Below the pieces are notes generated by a model that worked only from the letters and a program-made list of their open reading frames with translations, was not told the DNA's origin and did not search any database. Below are positions 30,801-42,422 of a DNA stretch of 64,000 bases, one piece after another; position 1 is the first letter of the stretch; each line of letters starts with the position of its first letter. Where the stretch lies: assembly GCA_947172415.1 (NCBI GenBank), contig OX359196.1:3412501-3476500 (forward strand), written 5' to 3'. Position numbers and translations under genes: made by a program. The stretch comes from Chondrosia reniformis. Lineage: Eukaryota > Porifera > Demospongiae > Chondrillida > Chondrillidae.

Positions 30801-31379
30801 AACAGAGGTTGGAGTCAATTGGAACGATGCTCATTTAGGTTCCATCCAGTTGATTCTAAGTGGCAAAATAAAGCATGCAGTAGGGTAGGTGTCCAGTACC
30901 AACGACCTTGTCGATTTGGGCATGGCACACCAGGCTGCCCTCTGACACGGCCCAACTTCCAGCCAGTGAGACGGATGCTTCCAGATGGCAATTGTCTTTT
31001 CCGTTCATTCTCAATGATCATCACAGGGTCACAAGAAGGCCATCTTGCAGTTAGAAATGCAATCATCAACCATATGCAAAAGATTGCAACCCTTTTGCTA
31101 GGAGCACATGTAACTCAGAACAGTATTGCTGAGTACATACAGGACACACACATGGACAGGGATGGAGCATGGGGTACAGATGTAGAAATTCTCACTTTGG
31201 CTCATTTATTGCAGACTAACATTTATGTGTTTGACACCAGTTCTGATAGCTGGCTACTGTATAGTCCTTACCACTTGGACCATACTTTGCCAGTTGACAG
31301 CAGTGCAAAGTCAATGTACATTGTGCATTTTCCACAGCATTTTGAGGTAGTCTCATCTGTGGTGAAGGCAGCGACTTGA
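27705..31379 (+). CDS. Helitron ORF3: HUH Rep, PIF1-like helicase, OTU protease
   Basis: The frame is open from 27681; its first possible start is GTG 27771, but homology already begins at 27705, so it is probably reached by frame change. Numbering from 27771: EYQTRGAPHYH with the metal-binding HYH at 42-44; HSVTGYVTKAE at 182-192, the two-tyrosine region, with Ser183 in the first and Tyr187 in the second place; helicase Walker A GVGGTGKS at 500-507, APTGLAA, Walker B IIDEVSM with D589-E590, GDLLQLPPV, and the C-terminal TIHKCQGLS and AYVALSRVRS motifs; then a basic linker; then the OTU domain with DGNC (Asp1072, Cys1075) and the catalytic His1190 in QHFEVV. It would nick, unwind and rejoin DNA in the nucleus; the OTU part would cleave ubiquitin-type conjugates. 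Confidence 0.85.
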   Translation, partial: KKINQVSDSYPVGKLCCEDPISVSRKFSQKFHALFNTVILKGQALGKVEHYFFKKEYQTRGAPHYHVVLWLQNAPVIGKDQPKRVLDWIQKRITCQIPEKRTNPELHRLVTRYQMHKCSNYCKRKARYNGAFVTRCKFGFPREVSDTGSLNSVEDCLKSRKKIYHLPRAEQETRVNDYNPLLLLLWKANIDVQFIAESSLALAHSVTGYVTKAERSNMQDLWQEIGSNKSVYSRLWSFGIRSLRSRECGLYEASDLLIGDHLCEKSDTVQWIDATFPHKRKRRLKDHSKLQELGKEDPNSTEIFEDSVIDTYYPQRPAEMEEVCLYDFVKYYAKCKDDKSGQRKYRRLTKPCLPNHRLFDPNKEDQKEEYFYSMLLLFVPFRSEGNLLAENESAEKAFAHLVEANPDMYSHHDRLQQMLKANAKVKEINEARQEEATFSVDKEDKDKGPQIVGEATAAMNDVQELQVNCTDEISLEERIDKLNADQSRVFKRMSEHLLHQQKHESGVCKCSQLQPLQMFVSGVGGTGKSFLIEAIRAQVATIWKDKYETLLCAVAAPTGLAAFNVGGVTVHRLFQLPIEHEGKEAGYWGLPRDSLKIMRTTFRDVKLFIIDEVSMLSSLNLAYLHLCLEEVFGTDNWFGSINILFVGDLLQLPPVNGAPVFDKLNNKAVLSKLGCMTSVNIWKETVEYDELTINERQRKDTQFCGILDEIRRGCVSEECVKTLEERVIHGPKADKFEELMHSGKSPVCLFPTRKACEEFNNEMLSKLECKTVEIFCTDEVDETKGMHKWSKKEAEELKRLNKDCNLTAGLEAVLHIAVGARVMLRRNTNTSLGLVNGALGTVVAIGAHKVTVKFDHMSTEYEVEKVKSRFLVMRRVYVYREQFPLILAYAVTIHKCQGLSLDCATMDLSDQVFSSGMAYVALSRVRSLDGVHLVAFDRKSIIVSSKCLLEINRLRQLHRPDLMVYALPPEQSSIRKRKLSGTCTIPPDPKKQTKSLKGTTASSKNARKRPPCQIKQNKRQLAEKPCMEIDSNNRGWSQLERCSFRFHPVDSKWQNKACSRVGVQYQRPCRFGHGTPGCPLTRPNFQPVRRMLPDGNCLFRSFSMIITGSQEGHLAVRNAIINHMQKIATLLLGAHVTQNSIAEYIQDTHMDRDGAWGTDVEILTLAHLLQTNIYVFDTSSDSWLLYSPYHLDHTLPVDSSAKSMYIVHFPQHFEVVSSVVKAAT

Positions 31380-31582
31380 GACACACATAGGGTTAATGTA
31401 TATTGTGCATGTTTATAGGGCTGTGACTGAGGTGGTTAACTCTGTGGCTGGAGTTGTAAATGGGTGGCTGGAGTATAGTGTACACAGTGACGTTGGTGCA
31501 TTGCTTGCTCTTTGGCTGGGATAGAGAGATGGTGAATGCTCTGCCTACTTGAGCCTTAATATTAATTTTATACATTTTCTAC

Positions 31583-31588
31583 AATAAA
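31583..31588 (+). terminator. Polyadenylation signal after Helitron genes
   Basis: AATAAA about 200 bp after the ORF3 stop at 31377-31379, in an AT-rich context. It is the first canonical hexamer noticed after the stop. Confidence 0.45.
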
Positions 31589-32073
31589 GTTTACATACAT
31601 TTTACACAATTTGCAAGTTCTCAAGTGCCCATAGACTCCAATTGAAAGGGTAAGAACTCATTAAATTTTCTATTATAATTGCCATTATCATATGTTGGTT
31701 CACAACCAAATGTTGATAGACACTTTTCACTCTTGTCCTTGCAGAATTCTCCTACTATAAATGAAGTTTCGTGAAATGAAGCAAAATTCCTTTAATTAAG
31801 AGTTAAAGATTTGACGCCAAGAATATCTTACAATTACACCATGAACATGGTCCACCTTTCACTATCAGTTACTAACTGCATTGACAATATACAGATGACA
31901 TTCGACTGCACTTAAATTACTTTTGTTTTGTTAATCTGAATCATTTGGAAGCCACAAAGTTTATTATATTTAAATATTTAAGATGTAAATTAATGAAGAA
32001 TTAATTATAGAGTATGCATGGAGGTTAACCCTAAATTATATATTAGCTTGTGCTCCATAAAAAGTACAGAAAC
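31589..32073. other. Noncoding region 3' of the Helitron genes
   Basis: AT-rich sequence with no supported gene. The 3' end of the Helitron should lie here or beyond the MITE, but no convincing GC-rich hairpin followed by CTRR was found. Confidence 0.4.
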
Positions 32074-32075
32074 TA

Positions 32076-32867
32076 GAGAACAATAAAAATTTTCTACAAA
32101 AATAGTGAAGATGTAGGGATGGCACAAAAAGTATAGGAACAAGAAAGAGATGTTACACAGTGAAACATTAGCTGTGCATGAATCATACAACCAAGGGTGT
32201 TGCAACATATCCCTACATCTGGCAACATTGGCATAGGAACTGGGGCAGATGAAGCTGCAGTCCCCCTAACATGTATTCTCCTCACAATTACCGTGATGCA
32301 GTGAAATTAGTGTAAAGGCTGCAAATAAGTATAGAACCTATCAGTCTTTTATCAGCTGAAGAAGGTCTGCACAAAGTATTATGTTTAACAATGTTTCCTC
32401 TATGTCCCACTTCCCTGTATATATAAACTTTAAATGGCTCAAATGAATAAAACATTTGTTTGCGTATAGAATGACAAATTTTAAGCCTTCCTGTATGGTG
32501 GCATATACAAATGTATATATACGTCCTGAAATAATCTTAATTGTTCTGACATGCTATATACGAATGATGTATGACTGAAAGCTGGACACATCTTCCCTAC
32601 TATAGCCTTCACCAACAGAATGACAAAGGCTTCCTGTATGGTGGCATATATCAATGTACATGGGAAGAATAAGGTAGACACCATACATTTTCTAGTGGGA
32701 AGCACACCATGCAAATGTTGCCAGATGTAGGGATATATTGCAACACCCTTGGTTGTATGATTCATGCACAGCTAATGTTTCACTGTGTAACATCTCTTTC
32801 TTGTTCCTATACTTTTTGTGCCATCCCTACATCTTCACTATTTTTGTAGAAAATTTTTATTGTTCTC
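32076..32867. mobile_element. MITE with 154-bp inverted arms
   Basis: Left arm 32076-32229 and right arm 32714-32867 are reverse complements with very few differences. Termini read GAGAACAATAAAAATTTTCT inward. TA flanks both ends (32074-32075 and 32868-32869), consistent with a Tc1/mariner-type target. The 484-bp centre has no transposase. It contains a direct repeat around CTTCCTGTATGGTGGCATAT (near 32488 and 32630). High arm identity suggests recent activity or arm-to-arm conversion. Confidence 0.85.
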
Positions 32868-32869
32868 TA

Positions 32870-33182
32870 TAAAGATTAAGGATACTTAAGTGTCATAAAA
32901 ATTATAAATAGCGACAGAAAGGCTTCATTAACTAAAGCTTCCTGAACGCCACCATTTGAAAAAACGATGTATTGACGTATAAATTAAGTGTTATAATAGT
33001 TGCGTTTGAACTCATATTATACATCTATCGACATATAAAATGTGTTATAATAATTGCGTATGAACTCGTATTATATATATATTTATATATATATATATAT
33101 GCATATATCCGTAAGAAGAAGCCATAAATAAATCGTGTTATGAAAAAAATGGAGGAGGCTGCCGAACTTTATTAAAGGGTCC
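32870..33182 (+). repeat. Dispersed hairpin repeat, tail-only copy
   Basis: Starts abruptly beside the MITE and lacks the hairpin head. It keeps the TACTTAAGTGTC, AAATTATAAATAGCGACAGA, TTAACTAAAGCTTCCTGAAC and CGATGTATTGACGTATAAAT blocks, a TA dinucleotide tract near 33070-33100, and a 123-bp repeat fragment ending in AAAGGGTCCCC. Minisatellite follows. Confidence 0.75.
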
Positions 33183-36100
33183 CCATGTTTGTATTATTTA
33201 TATGTACTAGTTATATTTTTATGTATTAGTTATATGTAGTAGGTGTGTGTACTAGTTATATGTACTAGTCATATGTACTAGTTGTATGTATATACTAGTT
33301 GTATGTTCTAGTTGTATGTACTAGTTGAATGTACTAGTTGTAGGTTCTTGTACTAGTTATACTTGGTACTAGGAAGGTACTTGTTGTATGTACTAATTGT
33401 ATGTACTAGTTTTATGAACTAGGTGTATGTACTAGTTGCACATACTATTTATAATAATTGGATAATATGTGTATGTACTAGTTATATGTACTATGTGCAT
33501 TTGCTATGTGTATATACTATTTATAAGCACCAGTAATATGTGTATGTACTACGTATATGTTTGTGTACTAGCTGTATGCATCAGTTGTATTGAACTATTT
33601 AAAATTTCTAGGTATATGTGTATGTACTAGTTTTATATCCTAGTTGTTTGTACTAGTAGTATGAACTAGTTGTATGTACTAGTGGTGTGTAGTATTTTGA
33701 TGTACTAGTTATTTGTACTAGTTGTATGCACTAGCTGTAAGTACTAGTTGTATATACTATATATAATTACAGGGTATATGTGTATTTACTGGGTATATGT
33801 AGTAGGCATATGTAATTGTTATTTGACCTAGTTGTTTGGTCTAGTTGTATGTACTAGTTGAATGTACTAGTTGCAAGTACTAATTGCATGTTCTAGTTGT
33901 GTGTATTATTTGGTATGTACTAGTTGTATGAAGTAGTAGCATGTACTAGTTGTATGCACGAGTTTTATGTACTAGGCCTAGTTATATTCACTAGTTGTAG
34001 ATTCTAGTTGTATGTAGAAGTTGTATGTAGTAATTGTTTGTTCGAATTGTTTGTACTATAGGAATGTATATAATAGTTATGTACCAGTTGTACGTACTAG
34101 TTGTATGTATATACTAGTCATAAATATTAGCTATTTACTAGTTGCATATACAATTTGTATGTTCTAGTATTATGTCCTCGTTCTATGAACTAGTAGTATG
34201 TACTAGTTTCTAGTTGTACACCCTAGTAGTATGTACTAGTTGAATGTACTATGTGTATGTAGTAGTTGTTGGTAATGTACTAGTTATACTAGGTACTAGA
34301 TAGGTTGTAGTTGTATGTACTATATACTAGTTGCATGTACTAGTTGTATATACTAGGTTTATGAACTAGTTGTATGTACTAGTGACTAATTGTATGTACT
34401 AGTTGTATGTACAAGTGACTAATTGTATGTACTAGTTGTATGTACTTGTCGTTTGAACTAGTTGTAGGTTCCAGTACAAGTTATACTAGGTATTAGGAAG
34501 GAACTAATTTTTTGTACTTGTCGTATGTACTATTGTTATGTACTAGTTATGTGTATAAGTACTATTCATATGTAGTAGGTATATGTACTAGTTGAGTGTC
34601 CTAGATATGAACCAGTTGTATATACAAGTTTTATGCACTAGTTGTTTGTACTAGCTATGTATTAGTTGTATTTATTATTTATATGTTCCAGTTGTATGCA
34701 CTAGTTGTATGTACTAGTTGTGTGTACTATTTATGTGTACTAATTGTATGCACTTGATGTATGTACTAGTTGTATATACTAGTTGTAGGTTCCACTACTA
34801 GTTCTACTAGGTAGGTACTAGTTGTATGTACGAGATACTAGTTGTATGTACTAGTTGTTTGTACTATTTATATGTACCAATTGTATGTAGTAGTTATATG
34901 TACTAGATGAGTGTAATTGTTGTATGTATATACTAGTTGTATATACTATTTATAAGTTCTAGTTGTATGTACTGGTTGTTTGAACTACTTATAAGAACTC
35001 GTTATATTTGTATGTACTAGATATATGTACTAGTTTTATGTACTAGATATATGTTGTGGTTGTATGCCCTAGTTATACGTACTAGTTGTACCTACTATTT
35101 ATATTTACTAATTATATGTGTATGGACTAGCTGTATGTATATACTCATTGTATGTGCTAATTGCACATCCTAGTTGTATGTATTTACTAGTTGTAGGTGC
35201 TAGTTGTATGTACTAGTTGTATGTACTAGTTGTATGTACTATTGTATGTACTAGTTGTATGTACTAGTTGTATACACTAGTTGTTTGCACTAGCTGTGTT
35301 CTAGTTTTATGTACTAGTTGTATTTATTAGTTCTATGTACTAGTTGTATGTACTAGTTGTATGTACTAGGTGTTTGTACTAGCTCTTTTTTCTATGCATT
35401 TTATTAACTAGTTGTATCTACTAGTACTAGTTATATTTACTAGTTGTAGGTAAAAATTATATGTACTAATATAGGCTATGTGCACTAGTTATATATATAA
35501 TGTGTGGTCTAGTTGTATGTACTCGTACTAGTAAGCTTGAGTACTAGTTAATCTATTTACTAAGTAGGCACTAGTAAAATGTAATACTACTTGGAGTTCT
35601 AGTTTAATGTCGTAGTTGTATGTACTATTTATATGTACTAATTTAAGTGTATGTTTCAATCATAGGTACTAGTTGTAAGTACAAGTTTTATGAAGTAGTT
35701 GTTAGCCTAGTTGTATGTGCTAGTTGTATGTACTAGTTGTATGTACTAGTTATATGTATTACTTGTTTGTACTTGTTATACGTACTAGTAGAATGTACTA
35801 GTTGTGTGTAATAGTTGTATGTAACTAGCTATATTTTCTAGTTGTATAAACTATAAAGTTGTATTTACTAGTACTAGTTGTATGTACTAGTTCTAGTTAT
35901 ATTTACTAGTGGTAAGTGCAAATTATATGTGCCAATACAGGCTGTATGCACTACTTATATATATGTGTATATATTGACTAGTTGTATGTACTACTACTAG
36001 TAAGTTTGAGTACTAGTTAATCTAGTTACTAAGTAGGCACTAGTTATATGTAATACTAGTTGGAGTTCTAGTTTAATGTCCTAGTTCTATGTACTATTTA

Positions 36101-39100
36101 TATGTGTATATTCAAGTCATAGGTACTAGTCGTATGTACTAGTTGTATGTGCTAGTTGCGTGTACTAGTTGTTTGTACTAGGTATATGTATTACTTGTTT
36201 GTACTTGTTATACGTACTAGTAGAATGTACTAGTAGTGTGTACTAGTTGTATGTACTAGTTTTATGTTATAGTTGTAAGTACTAGTCGTATGTACTAGTG
36301 GTATGTACTAGATGCATGTACTATTTATATGTACTAGTTATATGTATTACTTGTTTGTACTTATTATACGTACTAGTAGAATGTACTAGTAGTGTGTACC
36401 AGTTGTATGTACTAGTTTTATGTTATAGTTGTATGTACTAGTTGTATGCACTAGTGGTATGTACTAGATGCATGTACTATTTATATGGACCAGTTATATG
36501 TGTATATACTAGTTATATGTAGTAGTTGGTGTCTACTAGTTTTATGTTCTGCTTGTATGTACTCGTTGCTACCTGTATGTACTAGTTCAATGTATTAGTT
36601 TATATACTAGAACTAGTTAAATTTACTAATTGGAGATTCTATTTGAATATATTAGTTCTATGTTTGAGTTGTATATACTAGTTATATGAACTACACGTAG
36701 TACAAATTGTACGTAATCGATGTAAGTACTAATTTTATGTACAAGTTGTATGTACTAGTTCTATGTACTATTTGTACGTACTCTTTACTAGTTGTATGTA
36801 CCAGTTGTACGTTGTAGTTTTATGTTCTAGTACTGGTTATATATACTAATTGTAGGCACTAATTTTATATACTTTTTGTATATGCAAGTAGTATTTACAA
36901 GTTATATATGCTAGTTGTAAGTACTAGTCGAAGGTCCTATGTTCTAGTTATACGCACTATTTTTATGTAATAATTATTATGTACTAGTTGCATGTACTAG
37001 TTGTATGTATCAGTTTTATGTAGTCCTTCTATATTCTAGTTCTATGTACTAGGTTAATGTACTACTTGTATGTTCTAATTGTATGAACTAGTTGTATGTA
37101 CTAATTGGTAGTACTTTCTAGTACTAGTTATAAGAACTAGTGTTAGGACTAGTTGAATGTACTGGTTTAAACTAATTGTGTATACTAGTTGTGTGTACTA
37201 GTTGTATGAACTAGTTATATGTACTAGTTTTATGTACTAGTTATATATATATGTTCTAGCTGTATGTACAAGTTGTATGTACTAGTTGTATGTACTAGGT
37301 GTTTGTACTAGCTCCTTTTTCTATGCATTTTATTAACTAGTTGTATCTACTAGTACTAGTTATATTTACTAGTTGTAGGTAAAAATTATATGTACTAATA
37401 TAGGCTGTGTGTACTAGTTATATATATATGTGTATGGACTAGTTGTATGTACTAGTTCTAGTAAGCTTGAGTACTAGTTAATCTATTTACTAAGTAGGCA
37501 CTAATAAAATGTAATACTACTTGGAGTTCTAGTTTAATGTCCTAGTTGTATGTACTATTTATATGTACTAATTTTATGTGTATGTTTCAATCATAGGTAC
37601 TAGTTGTAAGTACAAGTTGTATGAGGTAGTTGTTAGCCTAGTTGTATGTGCTAGTTGTATGTGCTAGTTGTATGTACTAGTTATATGTATTACTTGTTTC
37701 TAGTTGTTATACGTACTAGTAGAATGTACTAGTTGTGTGTAATAGTTGTATGAACTAGTTGTATATACTAGTTGTTAGTACTAGCTATATTTTCTAGTTG
37801 TATAAACTAGTTGTATGTACTAGTACTAGTTGTTTGTACTAATACTAGTTATATTTACTAGTGGTAAATACAAATTATATGTGCCAATACAGGCTGTATG
37901 CACTACTTATATATATGTGTATATATTGACTAGTTGTATCTACTAGTACTAGTAAATTTGAGTACTAGTTAATCTAGTTACTAAGTAGGCACTAGTTATA
38001 TGTAATACTAGTTGGAGTTCTAGTTTAATGTCCTAGTTCTATGTACTATTTATATGTGTATATTCAAGTCATAGGTACTAGTCGTATGTACTAGTTGTAT
38101 GTGCTAGTTGCGTATACTAGTTGTATGTACTAGTTACATTTATTACTTGTTTGTACTTGTTATACGTACTAGTAGAATGTACTAGTAGTGTGTACTAGTT
38201 GTATGTACTAGTTTTATGTTATAGTTGTATATACTAGTCGTATGTACTAGTGGTATGTACTAGATGCATGTACTATTAATATGTACTAGTTTTATGTATT
38301 AATTGTTTGTACCTGTTATACATACTAGTTGTATGTATTAGTTGTATATATTTGTTGTATGTACTAGTTGTGTGCACTAGTGGTATGTATTAACTGTATG
38401 TATTAGCTATGTACTAGATGCATGTACTAGTTCTAATAACCAGTTGCATTTACTAGTACTGGTAATATTTACTAGTTGTAGGTACTAGTTTTATACTAGT
38501 ATTAGTTATATATACTACTTGTAAGTATTAGTAGTACGTTCTAATAGTGTGTAGTAGTTGTATGTTCTAAGTGTATGAACTAGTTTTATGTACTAGTTGT
38601 ATGTACTTATTATATACTAGTTGTGTGTATTAGTTGTATATATTAGTTGTATGTAGTAGTTGTGTGTACTAGTGGTATGTATTAACTGTATATATTAGCT
38701 ATGTACTAGATGCATGTACTAGGTCTAATAACTAGTTGCATTTACTAGTACTGGTAATATTTACTAGTTGTAGGTACTAGTGCAAGCTATATTTACTAAT
38801 TATAGGTATTAGTTTTATGTAGTAGCTGTATGTTCTAATTGTTTGAACTAGTTCTATGTTCTAATTGTTTGAACTAATTCTATGTTCTAATTGTATGTAC
38901 TAGTTATGTACTAGTTATATGAACTAGTGTTAAGTAGTAGTTCTGTGTATTACTTGTATGTACTAATTTTATGTACTATTTGTATGTACTAATTGTTTGT
39001 ACTAGGTGTATGTACAATTTATAGGTACCAGTTAAATGTGTATGCACTAGTTCTATGGACTAGTTGGGGGCTATTTATAGGTACTAGTTGTAAGTTCTAG

Positions 39101-41655
39101 TACTAGTAAAATTAGGTACTAATTAGGTTCTTGTTGTAAGTACTAATTGCATATACTAGTTATATGTACTAGTTGTAGCACTAATTCTATGGACTAGTTG
39201 TATGTACTAGATGTATGTACTAATTGTGTGAAATAATTATACGTCATAGTAGGAGTTCTAGTTTAATGTACTAGTTGTATGGACTATTTATATGTACTAG
39301 TTATATGTGTATGTAGTAGTTATACGTAGTAGGTTTTCGTACTAGGTATACGTAGTAGTTTTATGTACTATTTGTATATAATTTTAAATGTACTACTTGT
39401 GGGTTCTAGTACTAGTTATACTAGGTACTAGGTAGGTGCTAGTTATATGTACCAGCACTAGTTATATTTACTAGTTATAGGTACTTGTTGCATGGACTTG
39501 TTGAATGTTATAATTGTATGTACTAATTGAATTTACTAGTTGTATGTAGTAGTAGTATGTTCTAATTGTATGAACTAGTTGTATGTACCACCTGTATGGA
39601 CTACTTATATCCTAGTTGTATGTCCTAGTTGTATTTACTACTTTCATGTCCTAATTGAATGTACTACTTGTATGTACTTGTTGTAAGTACTATTAGTATG
39701 TACTAGTTATGTGTACTAGTTGTAGGTTTCTAGTACTAGTTATACCAGATATTAAGTAGGTATTAGTTGAATGTACAAGTACTATATAGTTTATTAAATA
39801 TTTGTAGGTACTAGTCGAATGTAATAGTTGCATGTACTAATTGTATATAATAGTTGTATGAACCAGTTGTTTGTACTAGTTATGTACTAGTTGTATGTAC
39901 TAGTAGGATTAACTAGTGGAATGTACAAGTAAAGGTAATATATACTAACTGTAGGTACTAGTTGTATGCACTAGTTGTACGTACTAGCACTGGTTAAATT
40001 AAATATTTGTAGGTATAAGTTATATGTACTAGTTGTATGTAATAGTTGTATGTTCTAATTGTATGAACTAATATTATGTACTAGTTGTATGTACTGGTTA
40101 TATACTAATTGTGTGTATTAGTTGTATAAACTAGTGGTATGTACTAGTTGTGTGTACTAGTTGTATGTATTAACTGTATTAGTTAAGTACTAGTTGCATG
40201 TGCTAGTTCTAATATGTACTAGTACTAGTAATATTTACTAGTCGTAGGTACTAGTTTTATGAACTAGTTTTATGTACTAGTACTAGTACTAGATATATTC
40301 GGTAGTTGTAATAGTTGGAGGTCTAGTTTGATGTACTTGCTGTATGTTCTATTTATATGTACCAGTTCTATGTGAATCTTCTAGTCATAGGTACTAATTG
40401 TAAGATGAACTAGTTGTTACTACTAGTTGTATGTACTAGTCTTATGAACTACTTGTTGGTACTTGTTGACCATACTAGTAGAATGTACTAGTTGTGTGTA
40501 CTAGTTGCATGTCCTACTTCTATGCACTAGTTGTATGTACTAGTTAAAGGTACTAGGTGTATATCCTAGGTTTTAGTTGTACGTTCTAATTTTGTCTACT
40601 AATTCTTTGTATTAGTTGTAGAACTATTTGTGTGTACTAGTTTTAAGTACTAGTTATATGTACTAACACGAGTTATAATAACTAGTAGGTACTAGGTGAA
40701 TGTACTAATTGCTGTAGTAATTGAATGCTCTATATAAATGAATGAACTATATGTATGTATTAGTTGTATTTGTGTGTACTAGTTTTATGCACTGGTTGTA
40801 TGTACTAGTTGTATGTACTTAGGTGTATGTAGTAGTTGTATGTTCTAATTGTTTGAACTAGTTCTATGTACTAATTGTATGTACTAGTTATGTACTAGTT
40901 ATATGAACTAGTTTTATGTCCTAGTTGAATGTGCTACTTGTATGTACTATTTGTATGTACTATTTGTATGTACTAGTTATGTGTACTAGTTGAAGGTTCT
41001 AGTAGTAGTAAAACTAGATACTAAGCAGCTATTAGTTGTATGTAAAAGTTCTAGTTATATTAACTAGTTGTAGGTACTAGTTATATGTACTAGTGAATGT
41101 AATAGTTGCGTGTATTAATTATATATAATAATTGTATGTACCAGTTGTATGTACTAGTTATGTACTAGCTGTATATACTAGTTGAATGTACTAGTAGTAT
41201 TAACTAGTGGTATGTACTAGTACTGGTAATATTTACTAACTTAAGGCACTTGTTGTATATACTAGTTGTACATACTGGCACTGGTTATATTTACTATTTG
41301 TAGGTACTAGTTGAATGTAATAGTTGTATGTATGTACTAGTATTAGTTATATTTACTAGTTGTAAGTATTAGTTGCATGTACTAGTTGTATGTAGTAGTT
41401 TTATGTTCTAAGTGTGATGAACTAGTTTTATGTTCTAGTTGTATGTACTTGTTATATACTAGTTGTATGTATTAGTTGTATGTACTAGTTGTGTATACTA
41501 GTGGTTTGTATTAACTGTATGTATTAGCTCTGTACTAGATGCATGTACTAGTTCTAATAACTAGTTGCATTTACTAGTACTGGTAATACTTACTAGTTGT
41601 AGGTAATAGTTTTATGCACTAGTTGTAAGTACTAGTGCAAGCTATATTTACTAAT
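33183..41655 (+). repeat. 13-bp minisatellite block 7 (longest)
   Basis: 8.5 kb of TACTAGTTGTATG units without any unique insert. Higher-order structure is plain: a segment beginning with a TTTCTATGCATTTTATTAAC landmark at about 35390 recurs at about 37320, so about 1.93 kb is duplicated in tandem. The segment of 38390-39600 reappears at 57480-58420. The first kilobase matches the starts of blocks at 11462, 45598 and 59608. No gene is seen. Confidence 0.9.
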
Positions 41656-41890
41656 TACAAGTAAATAAAAAACATTTACAAAAATGATGTTAGAAGTAGG
41701 AATGGCAGTGTTCACTAATACATCTGCAAAAAGTATCGATACAAGACACTGATTATATGATAAGGCTAATCATACAGAAGTTGCATATATATTGAAATTT
41801 AAGTAACTTAACCATACACTTCTGTGTTTGGGCGCACAATTCCTACTTAAGGTTAGTGCGCCCAAACATAATGTTTTTTATTTACTTGTA
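41656..41890. mobile_element. 235-bp hairpin element
   Basis: Ends TACAAGTAAATAAAAAACAT and its reverse complement, about 21 bp, nearly perfect. Near its right side GTTTGGGCGCAC (41826-41837) and GTGCGCCCAAAC (41856-41867) form a perfect 12-bp hairpin with an 18-base loop. It is too short for a gene and best called a small MITE. Its junction with the following unique sequence rather than with minisatellite is odd. Confidence 0.6.
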
Positions 41891-42422
41891 TTCCCCCTTT
41901 TTTCTTCTTAATATTACTTGTTTAAATTGATTTTAAAGTTTTCTTGGCGAAGATCTCAAAATAACTTCTTAGACAAGAGAAATATGCCGAAAGCCATGAT
42001 CTCTTAATTAAAAATGGCGTCCGATAAGACCACAATTTTTTCTCTTTACAATTAACATGCTTATTGTACAGCTCTATCAGATTTAGGACTGTCTATTCCC
42101 TAGTTCTGAAATATTTATGACGATTTATAACTAGTACGTGCCCGCATAAGTTCGCATATTAGCGCTAGTCTATTCAATAAAAGAAGAAGAAGAAAAAATG
42201 AATTTTGGAAGTGGGTCTATTCCTAGTTAGCCGCTTTTTGAACGCTATAGGGCGTGTAGAGCGTTGAAACATGTTTTGGCATCTAGGAAAGCGTGCATTA
42301 ATCGCTGCAAATAACCGAATATAACCTAAAATCGCTTCGTTGGCGATTTATGAGGTGGTGATGGCTAATACATTGGAGAGGGCGGCCATTTTGTTTCCGG
42401 CCATTCCTACTACCCTACTCTC
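41891..42422. other. Unique noncoding island
   Basis: AT-rich sequence continuing from the hairpin element to the next minisatellite. It includes a GAAGAAGAAGAAGAA run near 42183. No gene is supported. A short GTAGGAATGGC / GCCATTCCTAC pair (about 41696 and 42401) may mark a separate element overlapping this one. Confidence 0.4.

Larger units (their letters stand above)
23813..31588 (+). mobile_element. Helitron (Rep, PIF1-like helicase, OTU)
   Basis: A rolling-circle transposon identified by its proteins: Helitron N-terminal regions, an HUH Rep nuclease and an SF1B PIF1-type helicase in one chain, plus a C-terminal OTU protease. The coding part is 24074-31379 in three overlapping frames; an AATAAA follows at 31583. 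Limits given here cover only the leader frame to the polyadenylation signal. The 5' TC and the 3' hairpin with CTRR were not located, so the element probably extends further both ways. Few internal stops occur across more than 7 kb, in contrast to the other mobile genes here. Confidence 0.85.

Noticed and set aside
32005..32765. Small minus-strand frames (60-94 codons) near the MITE
   Set aside because: They read through the inverted arms, appear as mirror versions of each other, and have no recognisable domain.
41696..42411. Element bounded by GTAGGAATGGC inverted ends
   Set aside because: The inverted match is only about 11 bp and would overlap, rather than nest with, the better-supported hairpin element at 41656-41890.
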